Assembly (NCBI GenBank): GCA_046498385.1
Contig: JAWOAU010000034.1
Span: forward strand, 1-27,848
Direction: 5' to 3'
Length of the DNA stretch: 27,848 nt
Source of the DNA: Halarchaeoplasma sp046498385
GTDB lineage: Archaea; Thermoplasmatota; Thermoplasmata; Halarchaeoplasmatales; Halarchaeoplasmataceae
In this document: positions 7,700-15,645 of the stretch, piece after piece
Position numbering within the stretch: the first letter of the stretch is position 1
Layout of the letters: every line of letters begins with the position of its first letter
The notes under the pieces: generated by a model
The model's database searches: none
Told to the model about the DNA's origin: nothing
What the model saw: only the letters and a program-made list of their open reading frames with translations
Made by a program: the position numbers and the translations under genes

Positions 7700-8199
7700 A
7701 AAGAATAAAACATGACGGCAGAGGGGTGACCGAACTGCCCTTAAAACTGTTGTTGATGTGCGCCCTCCTTGGTCTTTTGGTACCTACCGCCGCTTACGGA
7801 TACCGGGATATCTCCAGGATAAGACTGCAGCGGACTGTTGAAGAGAACATACAAAATTTGTTATTCGAAGCAAAAAGGGTCTCAAATCAAGGTGATCTAT
7901 CCCAAAATAATTTCCAGTTCGACGCTTCAGGGGGTCATATGGCTAGAATAGATTACATTAAATTCGGCGGCACGATCGAGGGAGACTGTAATGTTATTCA
8001 ATATAAGATGGGGTGGTGGAAACAGCCTATGTACATATTATGTGAAGATGTATGTATCACATCTAGGGAGAATGAAACCTTTAGTCTGAACGAAGGTGGG
8101 ATTTACGAACTTGCGCTTACAAGAATAACCGTGTCAGACGAACCGATCGTGGTGTTATCCATGTCCGCAGATTATGTAGACCTTGACCTCTTCTCTTGA
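7696..8199 (+). CDS. Prepilin-like protein B
   Basis: 167 residues, overlapping the previous gene by four bases (ATGA). The leader MKRIKHDGRG is followed by a hydrophobic stretch beginning VTELPLKLLLMCALLGLLVP, so the prepilin-type site would follow Gly10. It aligns with its neighbour around LPLxL and again at ARIDYIKFGG, which indicates tandem duplication. The ectodomain has three cysteines (in GDCNV, YILCED and EDVCIT) that could form a disulphide. The 3' end overlaps the convergent DUF488 gene by 28 bases. A heterodimeric minor-pilin pair is one possibility, but that is inference. Confidence 0.65.
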   Translation: MKRIKHDGRGVTELPLKLLLMCALLGLLVPTAAYGYRDISRIRLQRTVEENIQNLLFEAKRVSNQGDLSQNNFQFDASGGHMARIDYIKFGGTIEGDCNVIQYKMGWWKQPMYILCEDVCITSRENETFSLNEGGIYELALTRITVSDEPIVVLSMSADYVDLDLFS

Positions 8200-8636
8200 G
8201 TCTCTGTGAAGTCATCTAAAGTACTCCCCTTCCAGCTTCCTCCTCTATCAAGGTGTATCACATCCCAACCCATTTCCTCTAATTTCTGAGAGATAAATCG
8301 TCGGTGGCATTTAGAAGGTTCCTTTTCCATGCACATTATCACCGTGGGGGCTTCACTTGCAAATTCCAAGAGATCAAGGAAAGCCTGTCTCCATCCCTCC
8401 GTCTGCATCCGTTCGGTGTAATCTTCTACATTTAACCCTCCTAACTCCTTTATGTGTTTATATAGTATCCCTTTGTTGAACAAAAATTTCTTTAGGGCGT
8501 CACCACAGAACTCACTCCTCTGAGAACCTGTCGATGTCCTCACATCTACCAAGTGTCGTATACCCTTTTCCGAGATAAGTTTCAATAGGTCATCCTGGGT
8601 TTTGCCTTCATAACCTACGGTATAGATCTTTTTCAA
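8172..8636 (-). CDS. DUF488 family protein
   Basis: 154 residues matching the DUF488 family. The opening IYTVGYEGKT corresponds to the family's TIGHS-type motif. The core strand HLVDVRTST follows, then a segment YKHIKELGG, and VIMCMEKEPSKCHRRFIS carries the conserved Cys-x(n)-Cys-His-Arg signature. The family is widespread and its biochemical role is unsettled. The start is a TTG at 8636; a TATA element (AAGTATAAAAG read forward, 8656-8666) is centred about 25 bases upstream, which would make the transcript leaderless. The C-terminus overlaps the convergent prepilin-like gene by 28 bases, so one of the two ends may have drifted. Confidence 0.85.
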   Translation of the reverse strand: MKKIYTVGYEGKTQDDLLKLISEKGIRHLVDVRTSTGSQRSEFCGDALKKFLFNKGILYKHIKELGGLNVEDYTERMQTEGWRQAFLDLLEFASEAPTVIMCMEKEPSKCHRRFISQKLEEMGWDVIHLDRGGSWKGSTLDDFTETQEKRSRST

Positions 8637-8711
8637 TACTGGTCTATTTCCTAAAAAGTATAAAAGTGTTTTCGTTTCAAACGTCCGATATCAAAGAGTG
8701 ACTCAAACAAA

Positions 8712-8721
8712 GATATATAAA
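8712..8721 (+). promoter_or_regulatory. TATA element of the his operon
   Basis: GATATATAAA at 8712-8721 is the best archaeal TATA box upstream of hisZ. It places transcription start near 8740 and gives a leader of about 80 bases that contains the TGTACA operator. A second AT-rich string (CTTTTATCTTA, about 8731-8741) is a weaker alternative. Assignment is by sequence only. Confidence 0.5.
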
Positions 8722-8779
8722 GTCCGATAATCTTTTATCTTACCGGCGAATAGTACAGATGTTTAAGAAGGAACCAGCA

Positions 8780-8795
8780 TGTACAAAATTGTACA
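8780..8795. promoter_or_regulatory. Paired TGTACA operator upstream of the his operon
   Basis: The 16-mer TGTACAAAATTGTACA comprises two self-palindromic TGTACA boxes ten bases apart, one helical turn. TGTACA is the known TRP box bound by TrpY of Methanothermobacter. The identical 16-mer occurs at 17788-17803 upstream of trpB2, beside a gene for a TrpY-like HTH-ACT protein. Here it lies downstream of the predicted TATA and 26 bases before the hisZ ATG, a position suited to repression by blocking polymerase. Confidence 0.7.
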
Positions 8796-8821
8796 TTCTA
8801 TCCTTCCTTGGAGTTGCATAA

Positions 8822-9712
8822 ATGAAAAAAGACCTGTTCACGGAATCGGTTAGGTTGAGCAAAGTCACAAAGGAAGTACGGGATATCTTCGAGATGTGGA
8901 ACTACAAGGAGATATTTCTTCCCACACTGGAACCGTACCATGAATACCTCAGGAAGGGTCTCAAGACCGCCACCTATGATGAATTCTTTCTCATCAAGCC
9001 GGACATGACATCCCAGATAACAGCGAACCTGAAGGATCGACGAAAATTAAGATTGTTCTATTTATCCGAGGTGCTGGACGGCAAGTCGGGAGAATGGCAG
9101 GGAGGTATAGAATTCATCGGTGGGAAAAAAAGACAAATGGATATCGAGGTACTGAGTGTGGTGATCACCACCCTAGAAAGATTGGGGATCTCGGATTTTT
9201 ATGTTGATATAGGCAGCTTGGGTGTCTGGCGTGACTCCATTAACGATGTACCGGAGTACGAAGAAGTGATATTCGATGCCTTGAAGAACCGGAACTTCGG
9301 CTTGATAGAGGAGTTAAATTTGGGTGACGAAAAGATAGAGGAATTATGGGATCTGTTCAACTTCAGGGGCAAGACGTCCGGAGTTGAAAATATCGATGAT
9401 ATCCTTCGCACGATGGATGATGACAGGATCTTCATCGATTTCGGTACCGTAAGGCCTCTGCCATACTACGACGACCTGATATTTGAGGTATATTCCCCTA
9501 GATTGGGCTATCCCCTGGGAGCTGGTGGAGGTTACCGTGTTAACAGCCAAGTAGCCTGTGGTTTTGCATTTAAGCTGAAGGGGCTCCTATCGCTCTACGA
9601 AAGCGAGATGGTGGAAAAAAAGAGAGAGGAGGTCGCAGGGGACACAAAAGAAACCTATGACAAGGCAAGGGCGATGGTGTACCGGGGAAAACATATAGAG
9701 GTGATAGATTGA
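8822..9712 (+). CDS. hisZ: ATP phosphoribosyltransferase regulatory subunit HisZ
   Basis: 296 residues with a class II aminoacyl-tRNA synthetase core related to HisRS but shorter and lacking an anticodon-binding domain. Recognisable parts are KPDMTSQITANL (59-70), motif-2-like RLFYLSEVLDG (77-87) and motif-3-like GYPLGAGGGYRVNSQVACGF (229-248). HisZ is catalytically inactive as a synthetase; it pairs with the short form of HisG to form the first enzyme of histidine biosynthesis and mediates histidine feedback. The next gene is a short-form hisG, exactly the expected partner, which rules out a true HisRS. GGAG lies eight bases before the ATG. The stop overlaps the hisG TTG start. Confidence 0.88.
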   Translation: MKKDLFTESVRLSKVTKEVRDIFEMWNYKEIFLPTLEPYHEYLRKGLKTATYDEFFLIKPDMTSQITANLKDRRKLRLFYLSEVLDGKSGEWQGGIEFIGGKKRQMDIEVLSVVITTLERLGISDFYVDIGSLGVWRDSINDVPEYEEVIFDALKNRNFGLIEELNLGDEKIEELWDLFNFRGKTSGVENIDDILRTMDDDRIFIDFGTVRPLPYYDDLIFEVYSPRLGYPLGAGGGYRVNSQVACGFAFKLKGLLSLYESEMVEKKREEVAGDTKETYDKARAMVYRGKHIEVID

Positions 9713-10326
9713 AGATAGTTCTCCCAAAGGGTCGCCTTTATGATAAAAGCTACGGGCTATTGCGGGAAGCGGGAATAAATATCACATCACCCGAGGACAG
9801 AAAGCTGAAGTCAAAAAACGAGGGTTATGAATTGTTTTTATCCAAAGCCTTCGACGTGCCTGTTTACGTGGAACACGGTATCGACATCGGGATAGCAGGT
9901 ATGGACGTTTACCTGGAGAGGGAGAACGACGTACTGGTGCCTCTCGAGCTCCCCTTCGGAAAATGCCGTCTGTCCCTGGCAATGCCAAAATGGAATCTGA
10001 AGAACATCGATGAATTGGACGGGTACAGTATCGCTACCACTTATGTGAACATCGCGAAACGATACTTCAGTGAGATAGATGTGGACGTGGACATTTTCAA
10101 GTTGAACGGTTCAGTGGAGCTCGCGCCTCACATAGGCATCTCCGACGCGATCGTTGATATTGTAGAATCAGGGAGTACCTTGAAGGCAAATAATCTGGTC
10201 GAGGTGCATAAACTGATGGATATTTCCGCACTTCTGCTTGTGAATCGGATCTCTCAAAAGACCAAGTACGACGAGATTAACGCTCTGGTAAAGAACATAC
10301 GGAGGGCGATTAAAGATGGATATTGA
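9709..10326 (+). CDS. hisG: ATP phosphoribosyltransferase, short form HisG
   Basis: 205 residues. It catalyses the first committed step, condensing ATP with PRPP to phosphoribosyl-ATP. Features are the N-terminal IVLPKGRLYDKS, the segment GIDIGIAGMDVYLE (57-70) and the PRPP-binding loop IVDIVESGSTLKAN (148-161). The length shows the HisG-S form, without the C-terminal regulatory domain, so it needs the HisZ encoded just upstream. The start is the TTG at 9709 that overlaps the hisZ stop (TTGA) and gives the family-typical MKIVLPKGRL. The 3' end overlaps hisD by 11 bases. Confidence 0.95.
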   Translation: MKIVLPKGRLYDKSYGLLREAGINITSPEDRKLKSKNEGYELFLSKAFDVPVYVEHGIDIGIAGMDVYLERENDVLVPLELPFGKCRLSLAMPKWNLKNIDELDGYSIATTYVNIAKRYFSEIDVDVDIFKLNGSVELAPHIGISDAIVDIVESGSTLKANNLVEVHKLMDISALLLVNRISQKTKYDEINALVKNIRRAIKDGY

Positions 10327-11437
10327 AAAGTACGTATCGGATATACTTGGCGATATAAGAAACAGAGGTCTGGAAGCGATCATGGAATACTCAGAAAAAT
10401 TTGACGGCTACGGAGGGAATATCAGAGTTTCCCGGGAAGAGTATTCAAGTATCGATACCATACCACAAGAGCACAAGGAGGTCATACTTGAAGCCATGGA
10501 GAGGGTGCGGAAGGTACACGAAAAACAGGTGAAACATGAGGAGATACATGAAGAGGTTGATTTTACCTACGGACTTCTCTATAGACCCATCAGCCGTGTC
10601 GGTCTTTACGTACCCGGAGGTAGACCACTTCCATCCTCACTCATAATGATGGGGATCCCGGCGAGACTAGCCGGTGTGGAGGAGATAGTTATCACCTCCC
10701 CGACTCCGGACGGACATATCGATCCATATATCCTTTACATTGCAAGGGAGCTTGAGATAGAAGAGGTGTACAAGGTGGGTGGTGTTCAGGCGGTCGGTGC
10801 AATGGCCTACGGCATCGGCATGAAGAGGGTGGACAAGATATTCGGCCCGGGCAACAAGTACGTTACCGAGGCAAAGAGGCAGGTATACGGTACCGTCGGC
10901 ATAGACTGCCTTGCAGGTCCGTCGGAGGTATGCATCATAGCGGACCACACAGCGTCCAAGGAGTGTGTACTGGCGGACCTCATGGCCCAGGTGGAGCACG
11001 GTGAGGATTCCAGAGGTTGGCTACTCAGCACTTCCAAGGAGCTGTGCGAGTACTGCGACAGAAAGGGGGTTTCGATCTATCATGAACATAGCCTAGATCG
11101 GTGCATTGACATATCCAACAAGCTGGCGCCGGAGCACCTGCAACTCATGACTGAAGAAAATTCGGAGCTGCTACCCAAGATAAAAAACGCCGGAGCGGTT
11201 TACATAGGTGACTACACACCGGCCGCCGCCTGCGACTACTTTGTTGGGGTAAATCATGTTCTTCCCACAGGTGGTGCAGCGAAATATTCATCAGTTCTCA
11301 CCGTTCTTGATTTCATGAAGAGAATCTCCTTTGCCAAGATGTCCAAGGAAGAATTTCGGGTAAATCGAGCTCTGGGCATCTGCATGGCGAATATCGAGGG
11401 ATTGAGTGAACATAAAAGGTCCATGGAGGAAAGATAA
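10316..11437 (+). CDS. hisD: Histidinol dehydrogenase
   Basis: 373 residues. It performs the last two steps, oxidising L-histidinol to L-histidine with NAD+. Key motifs are present: LYVPGGRPLPSSLI (97-110), GGVQAVGAMAYG (155-166), FGPGNKYVTEAKR (176-188) and GIDCLAGPSE (195-204). The catalytic pair is Glu273-His274 in LAPEHLQL. The zinc ligands correspond to Gln225, His228, Asp307 and His366. It is about 50 residues shorter than typical bacterial HisD, mainly at the N-terminus, but all active-site residues remain. The stop TAA shares its last A with the hisB ATG. Confidence 0.95.
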   Translation: MDIEKYVSDILGDIRNRGLEAIMEYSEKFDGYGGNIRVSREEYSSIDTIPQEHKEVILEAMERVRKVHEKQVKHEEIHEEVDFTYGLLYRPISRVGLYVPGGRPLPSSLIMMGIPARLAGVEEIVITSPTPDGHIDPYILYIARELEIEEVYKVGGVQAVGAMAYGIGMKRVDKIFGPGNKYVTEAKRQVYGTVGIDCLAGPSEVCIIADHTASKECVLADLMAQVEHGEDSRGWLLSTSKELCEYCDRKGVSIYHEHSLDRCIDISNKLAPEHLQLMTEENSELLPKIKNAGAVYIGDYTPAAACDYFVGVNHVLPTGGAAKYSSVLTVLDFMKRISFAKMSKEEFRVNRALGICMANIEGLSEHKRSMEER

Positions 11438-11964
11438 TGAAAAGAAAGACAAGAGAAGTTGAGATATCTGTTAGTTTGGAAGAAGGTGTGGTAGATACGG
11501 GAGACGAGGTGTTAGACCACCTATTGACCTCTCTATCGTTTTACATGGAGAAAGAGCTGTCCGTCACGGCATCGTGGGACCTGAGGCACCACCTGTGGGA
11601 GGACTTAGGTATAATACTAGGCGAGGTACTCCATGATGAGATAAAGGACAGGAACATAATGCGGTTCGGCAGTTCCGTGGTACCCATGGACGACGCCCTT
11701 GTACTGGTTTCTGTTGATATATCCCGGCCGTACCTTAACTTCGATGTGGACACCGCCGAACCTGAGAAAGGTTTCGAGAATACCCTGGTAAAGGAATTCC
11801 TATGGGCCCTTGCCAAGAGCTTTGGTGTTACCATACACGTAAAGCAGCTAAACGGTACCAACGGTCACCACGTCATCGAGGCGGCGGTAAAGGCACTGGG
11901 CATGGCGCTAAAGGGTGCCATGAGCGACAGCTCCCGTTTGGAGTCCACGAAAGGAGTGCTTTGA
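11437..11964 (+). CDS. hisB: Imidazoleglycerol-phosphate dehydratase
   Basis: 175 residues, a monofunctional dehydratase converting imidazoleglycerol phosphate to imidazoleacetol phosphate. The duplicated metal-binding motifs are visible: HHLWEDLGI (51-59) and NGHHVIEAAVKALGMAL (142-158). PMDDALVLVSVDISRP and the C-terminal STKGVL are family landmarks. It lacks the histidinol-phosphatase domain of the E. coli HisB fusion, so that step must be done elsewhere; the HAD gene at the operon end is the candidate. The first motif region (LDHLLTSLSFYM) lacks the usual histidine a few residues on, a small deviation. Confidence 0.93.
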   Translation: MKRKTREVEISVSLEEGVVDTGDEVLDHLLTSLSFYMEKELSVTASWDLRHHLWEDLGIILGEVLHDEIKDRNIMRFGSSVVPMDDALVLVSVDISRPYLNFDVDTAEPEKGFENTLVKEFLWALAKSFGVTIHVKQLNGTNGHHVIEAAVKALGMALKGAMSDSSRLESTKGVL

Positions 11965-12567
11965 GTGTCCGATGATACATTGATACTGGACCTGGGCATA
12001 GGTAACATCGCCAATGTTAGAAAGGTGACTGGCGGTAAAATAGGTCATGATACGTATGATATCCATAGAGCAGGGAAGATAATCTTACCCGGTGTAGGTA
12101 ATTTCGGGGAGGTTATGGAGAGGTTGGAACCCCTCAGAGACCATATTTTGGAGGCGGCGGCAGAGGGAAAATACATACTTGGCATATGTCTCGGCATGCA
12201 GCTTTTCTTTAATACCAGTGAGGAAAGGAGTGGCCGGGGTCTGGGACTATTAAACGGTGAGGTTTCGAGATTCAGAAAGGTGAGAACTCCCCATATCGGC
12301 TGGAATCAGCTATGGATAAACAAGGAATGCCCTATACTGAAGGATGTCCCGGACGGAAGCTACTTTTACTTTGTACACTCCTACTACGTGGAGCCTGAAG
12401 AACCTGATATCGTGGCCGGAAGTACGGAGTACGGCAGCGGGGAAGAGCAAGTCAGCTTTCCTTCGGTGGTTTGGGACGATAATGTATTCGGTGTCCAGTT
12501 CCATCCGGAAAAATCCAGCGAAAAAGGTTTAAGAATGCTAAAGAACTTCAGGGAGTTGAGAACATGA
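11965..12567 (+). CDS. hisH: Imidazole glycerol phosphate synthase glutaminase subunit HisH
   Basis: 200 residues, class I glutamine amidotransferase that supplies ammonia to HisF. The nucleophile is Cys75 in GICLGMQLF and the His/Glu of the triad are His180 and Glu182 in FGVQFHPEKS. The N-terminus ILDLGIGNIANV and ILPGVGNFGE are standard for HisH. The start is a GTG directly after the hisB TGA, with an AAAGGAGTG ribosome-binding-like stretch inside the end of hisB. The end overlaps hisA by ATGA. Together with hisF it makes the IGP synthase heterodimer. Confidence 0.95.
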   Translation: MSDDTLILDLGIGNIANVRKVTGGKIGHDTYDIHRAGKIILPGVGNFGEVMERLEPLRDHILEAAAEGKYILGICLGMQLFFNTSEERSGRGLGLLNGEVSRFRKVRTPHIGWNQLWINKECPILKDVPDGSYFYFVHSYYVEPEEPDIVAGSTEYGSGEEQVSFPSVVWDDNVFGVQFHPEKSSEKGLRMLKNFRELRT

Positions 12568-13253
12568 AGGTATATCCTGCCATAGACCTCATGGACGGCA
12601 GAGTGGTAAGGCTGTTCAAGGGTGAAAAGAAAACCAAAAAGGTATACGGAGATCCCATAGATATCGCCCACGAGTTTTCCCAAACGGTTGATAAGATACA
12701 TATCGTTGATCTTGACGGTGCCTTTGCGGGAACGCCTCAAAATCTTTTTGTTGTGGAGAAGATCATATCGGAAACCGGGTTGAAGGTGCAGATGGGCGGA
12801 GGTTTCAGAGACTACGAAAGCATAGAAAGGGCGTATTCTGCAGGCGTAAACAACGTAATAATAGGAACCAGGGCCTTTGACAGAGATTTTCTTTCCCGCA
12901 TAACCCAAGAATTCAGCGGTGTTACAGTTAGTTTGGATTGTAGGAACGGTAAGATCGCACTGTCGGGCTGGGAAGAAGATATCGATATCCCCCTGGAAGA
13001 AGCGTATGAAAGAGTTCGAAATCATGTTGACCGGATGATATACACGGATATAGAAAGGGACGGTACCCTGGAGGGCACCTCCCTGGATAGTAAATTCTGG
13101 AATGATGAGGAAATGATATATGCCGGAGGAGTATCCACTCTAGATGACGTAAAAACGTTAAAAAAGGTGGGATTCTCCGGGATCATCATCGGTAAGGCGA
13201 TCTACGAAGGAAAGATAGAATTGAAAGAAGTATTGGCAAATCTAGGTGATTGA
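12564..13253 (+). CDS. hisA: ProFAR isomerase HisA
   Basis: 229 residues, TIM-barrel isomerase of the fourth histidine step. The catalytic Asp8 is in PAIDLMDGRVVR; the second phosphate half-barrel shows MIYTDIERDGTLEG (158-171), with Thr161 matching the conserved catalytic-site threonine. Asp125 in SLDCRNGK is on the expected strand. Phosphate-binding ends QMGGGFRD and GGVSTLDD are present. It starts at an ATG overlapping the hisH stop and is related by ancient duplication to hisF, the next gene. Confidence 0.95.
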   Translation: MKVYPAIDLMDGRVVRLFKGEKKTKKVYGDPIDIAHEFSQTVDKIHIVDLDGAFAGTPQNLFVVEKIISETGLKVQMGGGFRDYESIERAYSAGVNNVIIGTRAFDRDFLSRITQEFSGVTVSLDCRNGKIALSGWEEDIDIPLEEAYERVRNHVDRMIYTDIERDGTLEGTSLDSKFWNDEEMIYAGGVSTLDDVKTLKKVGFSGIIIGKAIYEGKIELKEVLANLGD

Positions 13254-13254
13254 A

Positions 13255-14007
13255 ATGTTGGCAAAAAGAATAGTAGCGGCGTTGGATATTAAGCAAGGAA
13301 GGGTTGTAAAGGGAATAAACTTCAAGAATTTGAGAGATGCTGGAGACCCGGTACAACTGGCCAAGAGATACGAAAAGGAGGGGGTGGATGAAATAGTGTT
13401 TTTGGACATAACCGCCTCCAACGAGAAACGAGGTATACTCAAGGACCTGGTCAAGACCATCGCCGAGGAAGTACATGTACCTTTCACCGTAGGTGGAGGG
13501 TTGAAGGACATGGACGGTATTAGGGAGATAGTCAGGAACGGTGCGGACAAGGTATTTATCAACACCGCCGCCTTCGAGGATCCAGACCTCGTGGAAGAGG
13601 TATCCCGTACATTGGGCTCCTCAAACCTGGTGATTGCAATAGACGCAAAATGGAACGGGGATTACTGGGAAGTGTACACACACGGAGGCAAAAGGCCCAG
13701 GGGAGTCGACGTGATCGATTGGGCGAAGAAAGTGGAAGAGCTGGGTGCCGGCGAGATACTGCTTACGTCCATGGATGCCGATGGTACGGAAGACGGTTTT
13801 GACACACCCATGCTGAAAGAGGTGGTCAGCGCGGTTAACATACCCGTGGTCGCATCCGGTGGCGCCGGTAAACCGGAACATTTCAAGGAAGCCTTCGACG
13901 TGGATGCAAGTGCGGCTCTTGCGGCCTCCATATTTCACTATAAGAAGTACACCGTGGGTGATCTAAAGGAATATCTAAGAAAAGGTGGTGTAAATGTTCG
14001 ACTATGA
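13255..14007 (+). CDS. hisF: Imidazole glycerol phosphate synthase cyclase subunit HisF
   Basis: 250 residues, TIM-barrel cyclase producing imidazole glycerol phosphate and AICAR. The catalytic aspartates fall at the canonical positions: Asp11 in ALDIKQGRVVKG and Asp130 in VIAIDAKW. Phosphate sites FTVGGGLKD and PVVASGGAGKPEHF are intact. I chose the ATG at 13255 because it has a perfect GGTGAT Shine-Dalgarno four bases upstream; the in-frame GTG at 13246 lies within that site. The AICAR by-product feeds purine synthesis, for which the purP gene at 22071 uses the same compound. Confidence 0.95.
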   Translation: MLAKRIVAALDIKQGRVVKGINFKNLRDAGDPVQLAKRYEKEGVDEIVFLDITASNEKRGILKDLVKTIAEEVHVPFTVGGGLKDMDGIREIVRNGADKVFINTAAFEDPDLVEEVSRTLGSSNLVIAIDAKWNGDYWEVYTHGGKRPRGVDVIDWAKKVEELGAGEILLTSMDADGTEDGFDTPMLKEVVSAVNIPVVASGGAGKPEHFKEAFDVDASAALAASIFHYKKYTVGDLKEYLRKGGVNVRL

Positions 14008-14629
14008 TAAGACTCTTGAAAAGATCAATTGGGGAAGCAGCGGACTTGTACCTGTGGTAGTTAAAGAAGATAAAGGAGATGTACTTACTCTAGCGTACTT
14101 GGATAGAGACGCATTTAGAAAAACTTTAGATACCGGGTATGCCCATTATTATTCTCGAAGTAAAAAAAGGATAAGGATGAAGGGTGAGACCAGCGGCAAT
14201 GTCCAAGCCATCAAAAATATTTTGTTAGACTGCGACCATGATGCGGTGTTGTTCGTTGTTGAGCAAAAAGGTGATGCCTGCCACAAAGGTGAAAAAAGCT
14301 GTTTCTTCAACGAGTTGGACGGAGAAGTTAAAGAACCATCGGGAGGCATTGATTATTCCCTGCAGATACTCAAAGAACTAGAAGCGGTCATAAGAGACAG
14401 AAGGGAAAATCCCGTCGAGGGTTCCTATACATGCAAGCTCTTCGAGAAAGGTAAGGAAGAGATATACAAGAAGATGGGGGAAGAACTTATAGAGATACTC
14501 GTTGCCGAGGATAAGGAAAGCGTAACATACGAAAGCGCCGACCTCCTTTATCATATGTTGGTACTCCTAGCATTCAACGATATCGAGCTCGGAGAGGTAA
14601 TGGAAGAGCTGAACTGCAGGCGGAAATGA
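13994..14629 (+). CDS. hisIE: Bifunctional phosphoribosyl-AMP cyclohydrolase / phosphoribosyl-ATP pyrophosphatase
   Basis: 211 residues, a HisI-HisE fusion performing steps two and three. The HisI half (about 1-115) has AHYYSRSKKRIRMKGETSGN and the zinc cysteines Cys80 (LLDCDHDA), Cys96 (DACHKG) and Cys103 (SCFF). The HisE half (about 120-211) has KKMGEELIEILVA and ESADLLYHMLVLL, the helical pyrophosphatase core. Many archaea encode these activities separately, so the fusion, like hisZ, recalls bacterial operons. The start overlaps the end of hisF by 14 bases, and the TGA overlaps the hisC ATG. Confidence 0.95.
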   Translation: MFDYDKTLEKINWGSSGLVPVVVKEDKGDVLTLAYLDRDAFRKTLDTGYAHYYSRSKKRIRMKGETSGNVQAIKNILLDCDHDAVLFVVEQKGDACHKGEKSCFFNELDGEVKEPSGGIDYSLQILKELEAVIRDRRENPVEGSYTCKLFEKGKEEIYKKMGEELIEILVAEDKESVTYESADLLYHMLVLLAFNDIELGEVMEELNCRRK

Positions 14630-15645
14630 CGGAGATGTATATGATACGGAAGGAAGTGAGAGATTTTGAACCCTACACCGTTATGGAAGGTGATTATTCT
14701 ATATGGCTGGACAAGAACGAATCACCCTTCGATATTCCCATGGAGTTGAAAGAGTCCCTTTTTAGCGAAATCAAACTGATGGAGTTCAACCGCTACCCGG
14801 ACATAGCCGGAGGTGGGTTAAAAAAGAAACTAGCTGATAAGCTCGGATTCGCCCAAGAGAACATCGTGGTGGGTAACGGAAGCGATCAGTTGATCGATTG
14901 CATACTGGATCTTTTCACGGGAGATCATATAGTGATACACACACCAACCTTCGGGATGTACTCATTCTATGCAAAGAAAAGGGGATTGAACATAATCAAG
15001 GTGTCCCTAAACAAAAAATTCCAACTCCCTGATATCAACTATGATCTTGAAGGAGCACGGGCCATTTTTTTATGCTCCCCCAATACCCCTATGGGCAGTC
15101 TACTTCGAAGAGAAAATATAGTAAAATATCTGGAAACAGGCTATCCCATAATACTGGACGAGGCCTATATCGACTTTGCGGATACGAGCAATCTAGACCT
15201 GGTAGAAGATTACCCCAATTTGATCGTTCTCAGAACATTTTCAAAGGCCTATGGTTTGGCCGCTTTGAGGGTGGGTTACGCGGTGGGTCACGAATCAGTC
15301 ATGGAGCAGATGTCGAAAATAATATCACCCTACAATGTAAACCGGATTTCACTTGAAATTGCGGAGCGTATGTCGGATGAAGACGAGCTTATCGAAGGAC
15401 GTATACAGTACATCATAAAAGAAAGAGAAAGGATCATCTCGGAGTTATCCGAATACGCCTATCCGTCGCAAACCAACTTCGTGCTTTTGGACCTTGATGC
15501 CTACGAGTACCTTCTAGAAAGGGGTATAGTGGTGAGAAAACTGGGCGGAAGGCTGGCAGGCAAGATACGTGTAACGGTGGGCACCCGGGAAGAGAACACC
15601 GCGGTTATAAACGCCCTTAAAGAATACATATCGGTGTTACATTGA
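14626..15645 (+). CDS. hisC: Histidinol-phosphate aminotransferase
   Basis: 339 residues, fold-type I PLP aminotransferase converting imidazoleacetol phosphate to histidinol phosphate. The PLP lysine is Lys207 in RTFSKAYGLAALRVGY. Other landmarks are the N-terminal LDKNESPFD, the phosphate-binding VVGNGSDQLID, CSPNTPMG (Asn153) and ILDEAYIDF (Asp178, Tyr181). The ATG at 14626 overlaps the hisIE stop; ATGs at codons 4 and 6 are alternatives. The TTG of the HAD gene overlaps the hisC stop. Confidence 0.94.
   Translation: MTEMYMIRKEVRDFEPYTVMEGDYSIWLDKNESPFDIPMELKESLFSEIKLMEFNRYPDIAGGGLKKKLADKLGFAQENIVVGNGSDQLIDCILDLFTGDHIVIHTPTFGMYSFYAKKRGLNIIKVSLNKKFQLPDINYDLEGARAIFLCSPNTPMGSLLRRENIVKYLETGYPIILDEAYIDFADTSNLDLVEDYPNLIVLRTFSKAYGLAALRVGYAVGHESVMEQMSKIISPYNVNRISLEIAERMSDEDELIEGRIQYIIKERERIISELSEYAYPSQTNFVLLDLDAYEYLLERGIVVRKLGGRLAGKIRVTVGTREENTAVINALKEYISVLH

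Noticed and set aside
8822..9712. Histidyl-tRNA synthetase.
   Set aside because: Too short, no anticodon-binding domain, and followed directly by a short-form hisG, which requires HisZ.
13471..13481. GTACATGTAC palindrome as an operator within hisF.
   Set aside because: It is in the middle of a conserved coding region of an operon with no sign of an internal promoter.
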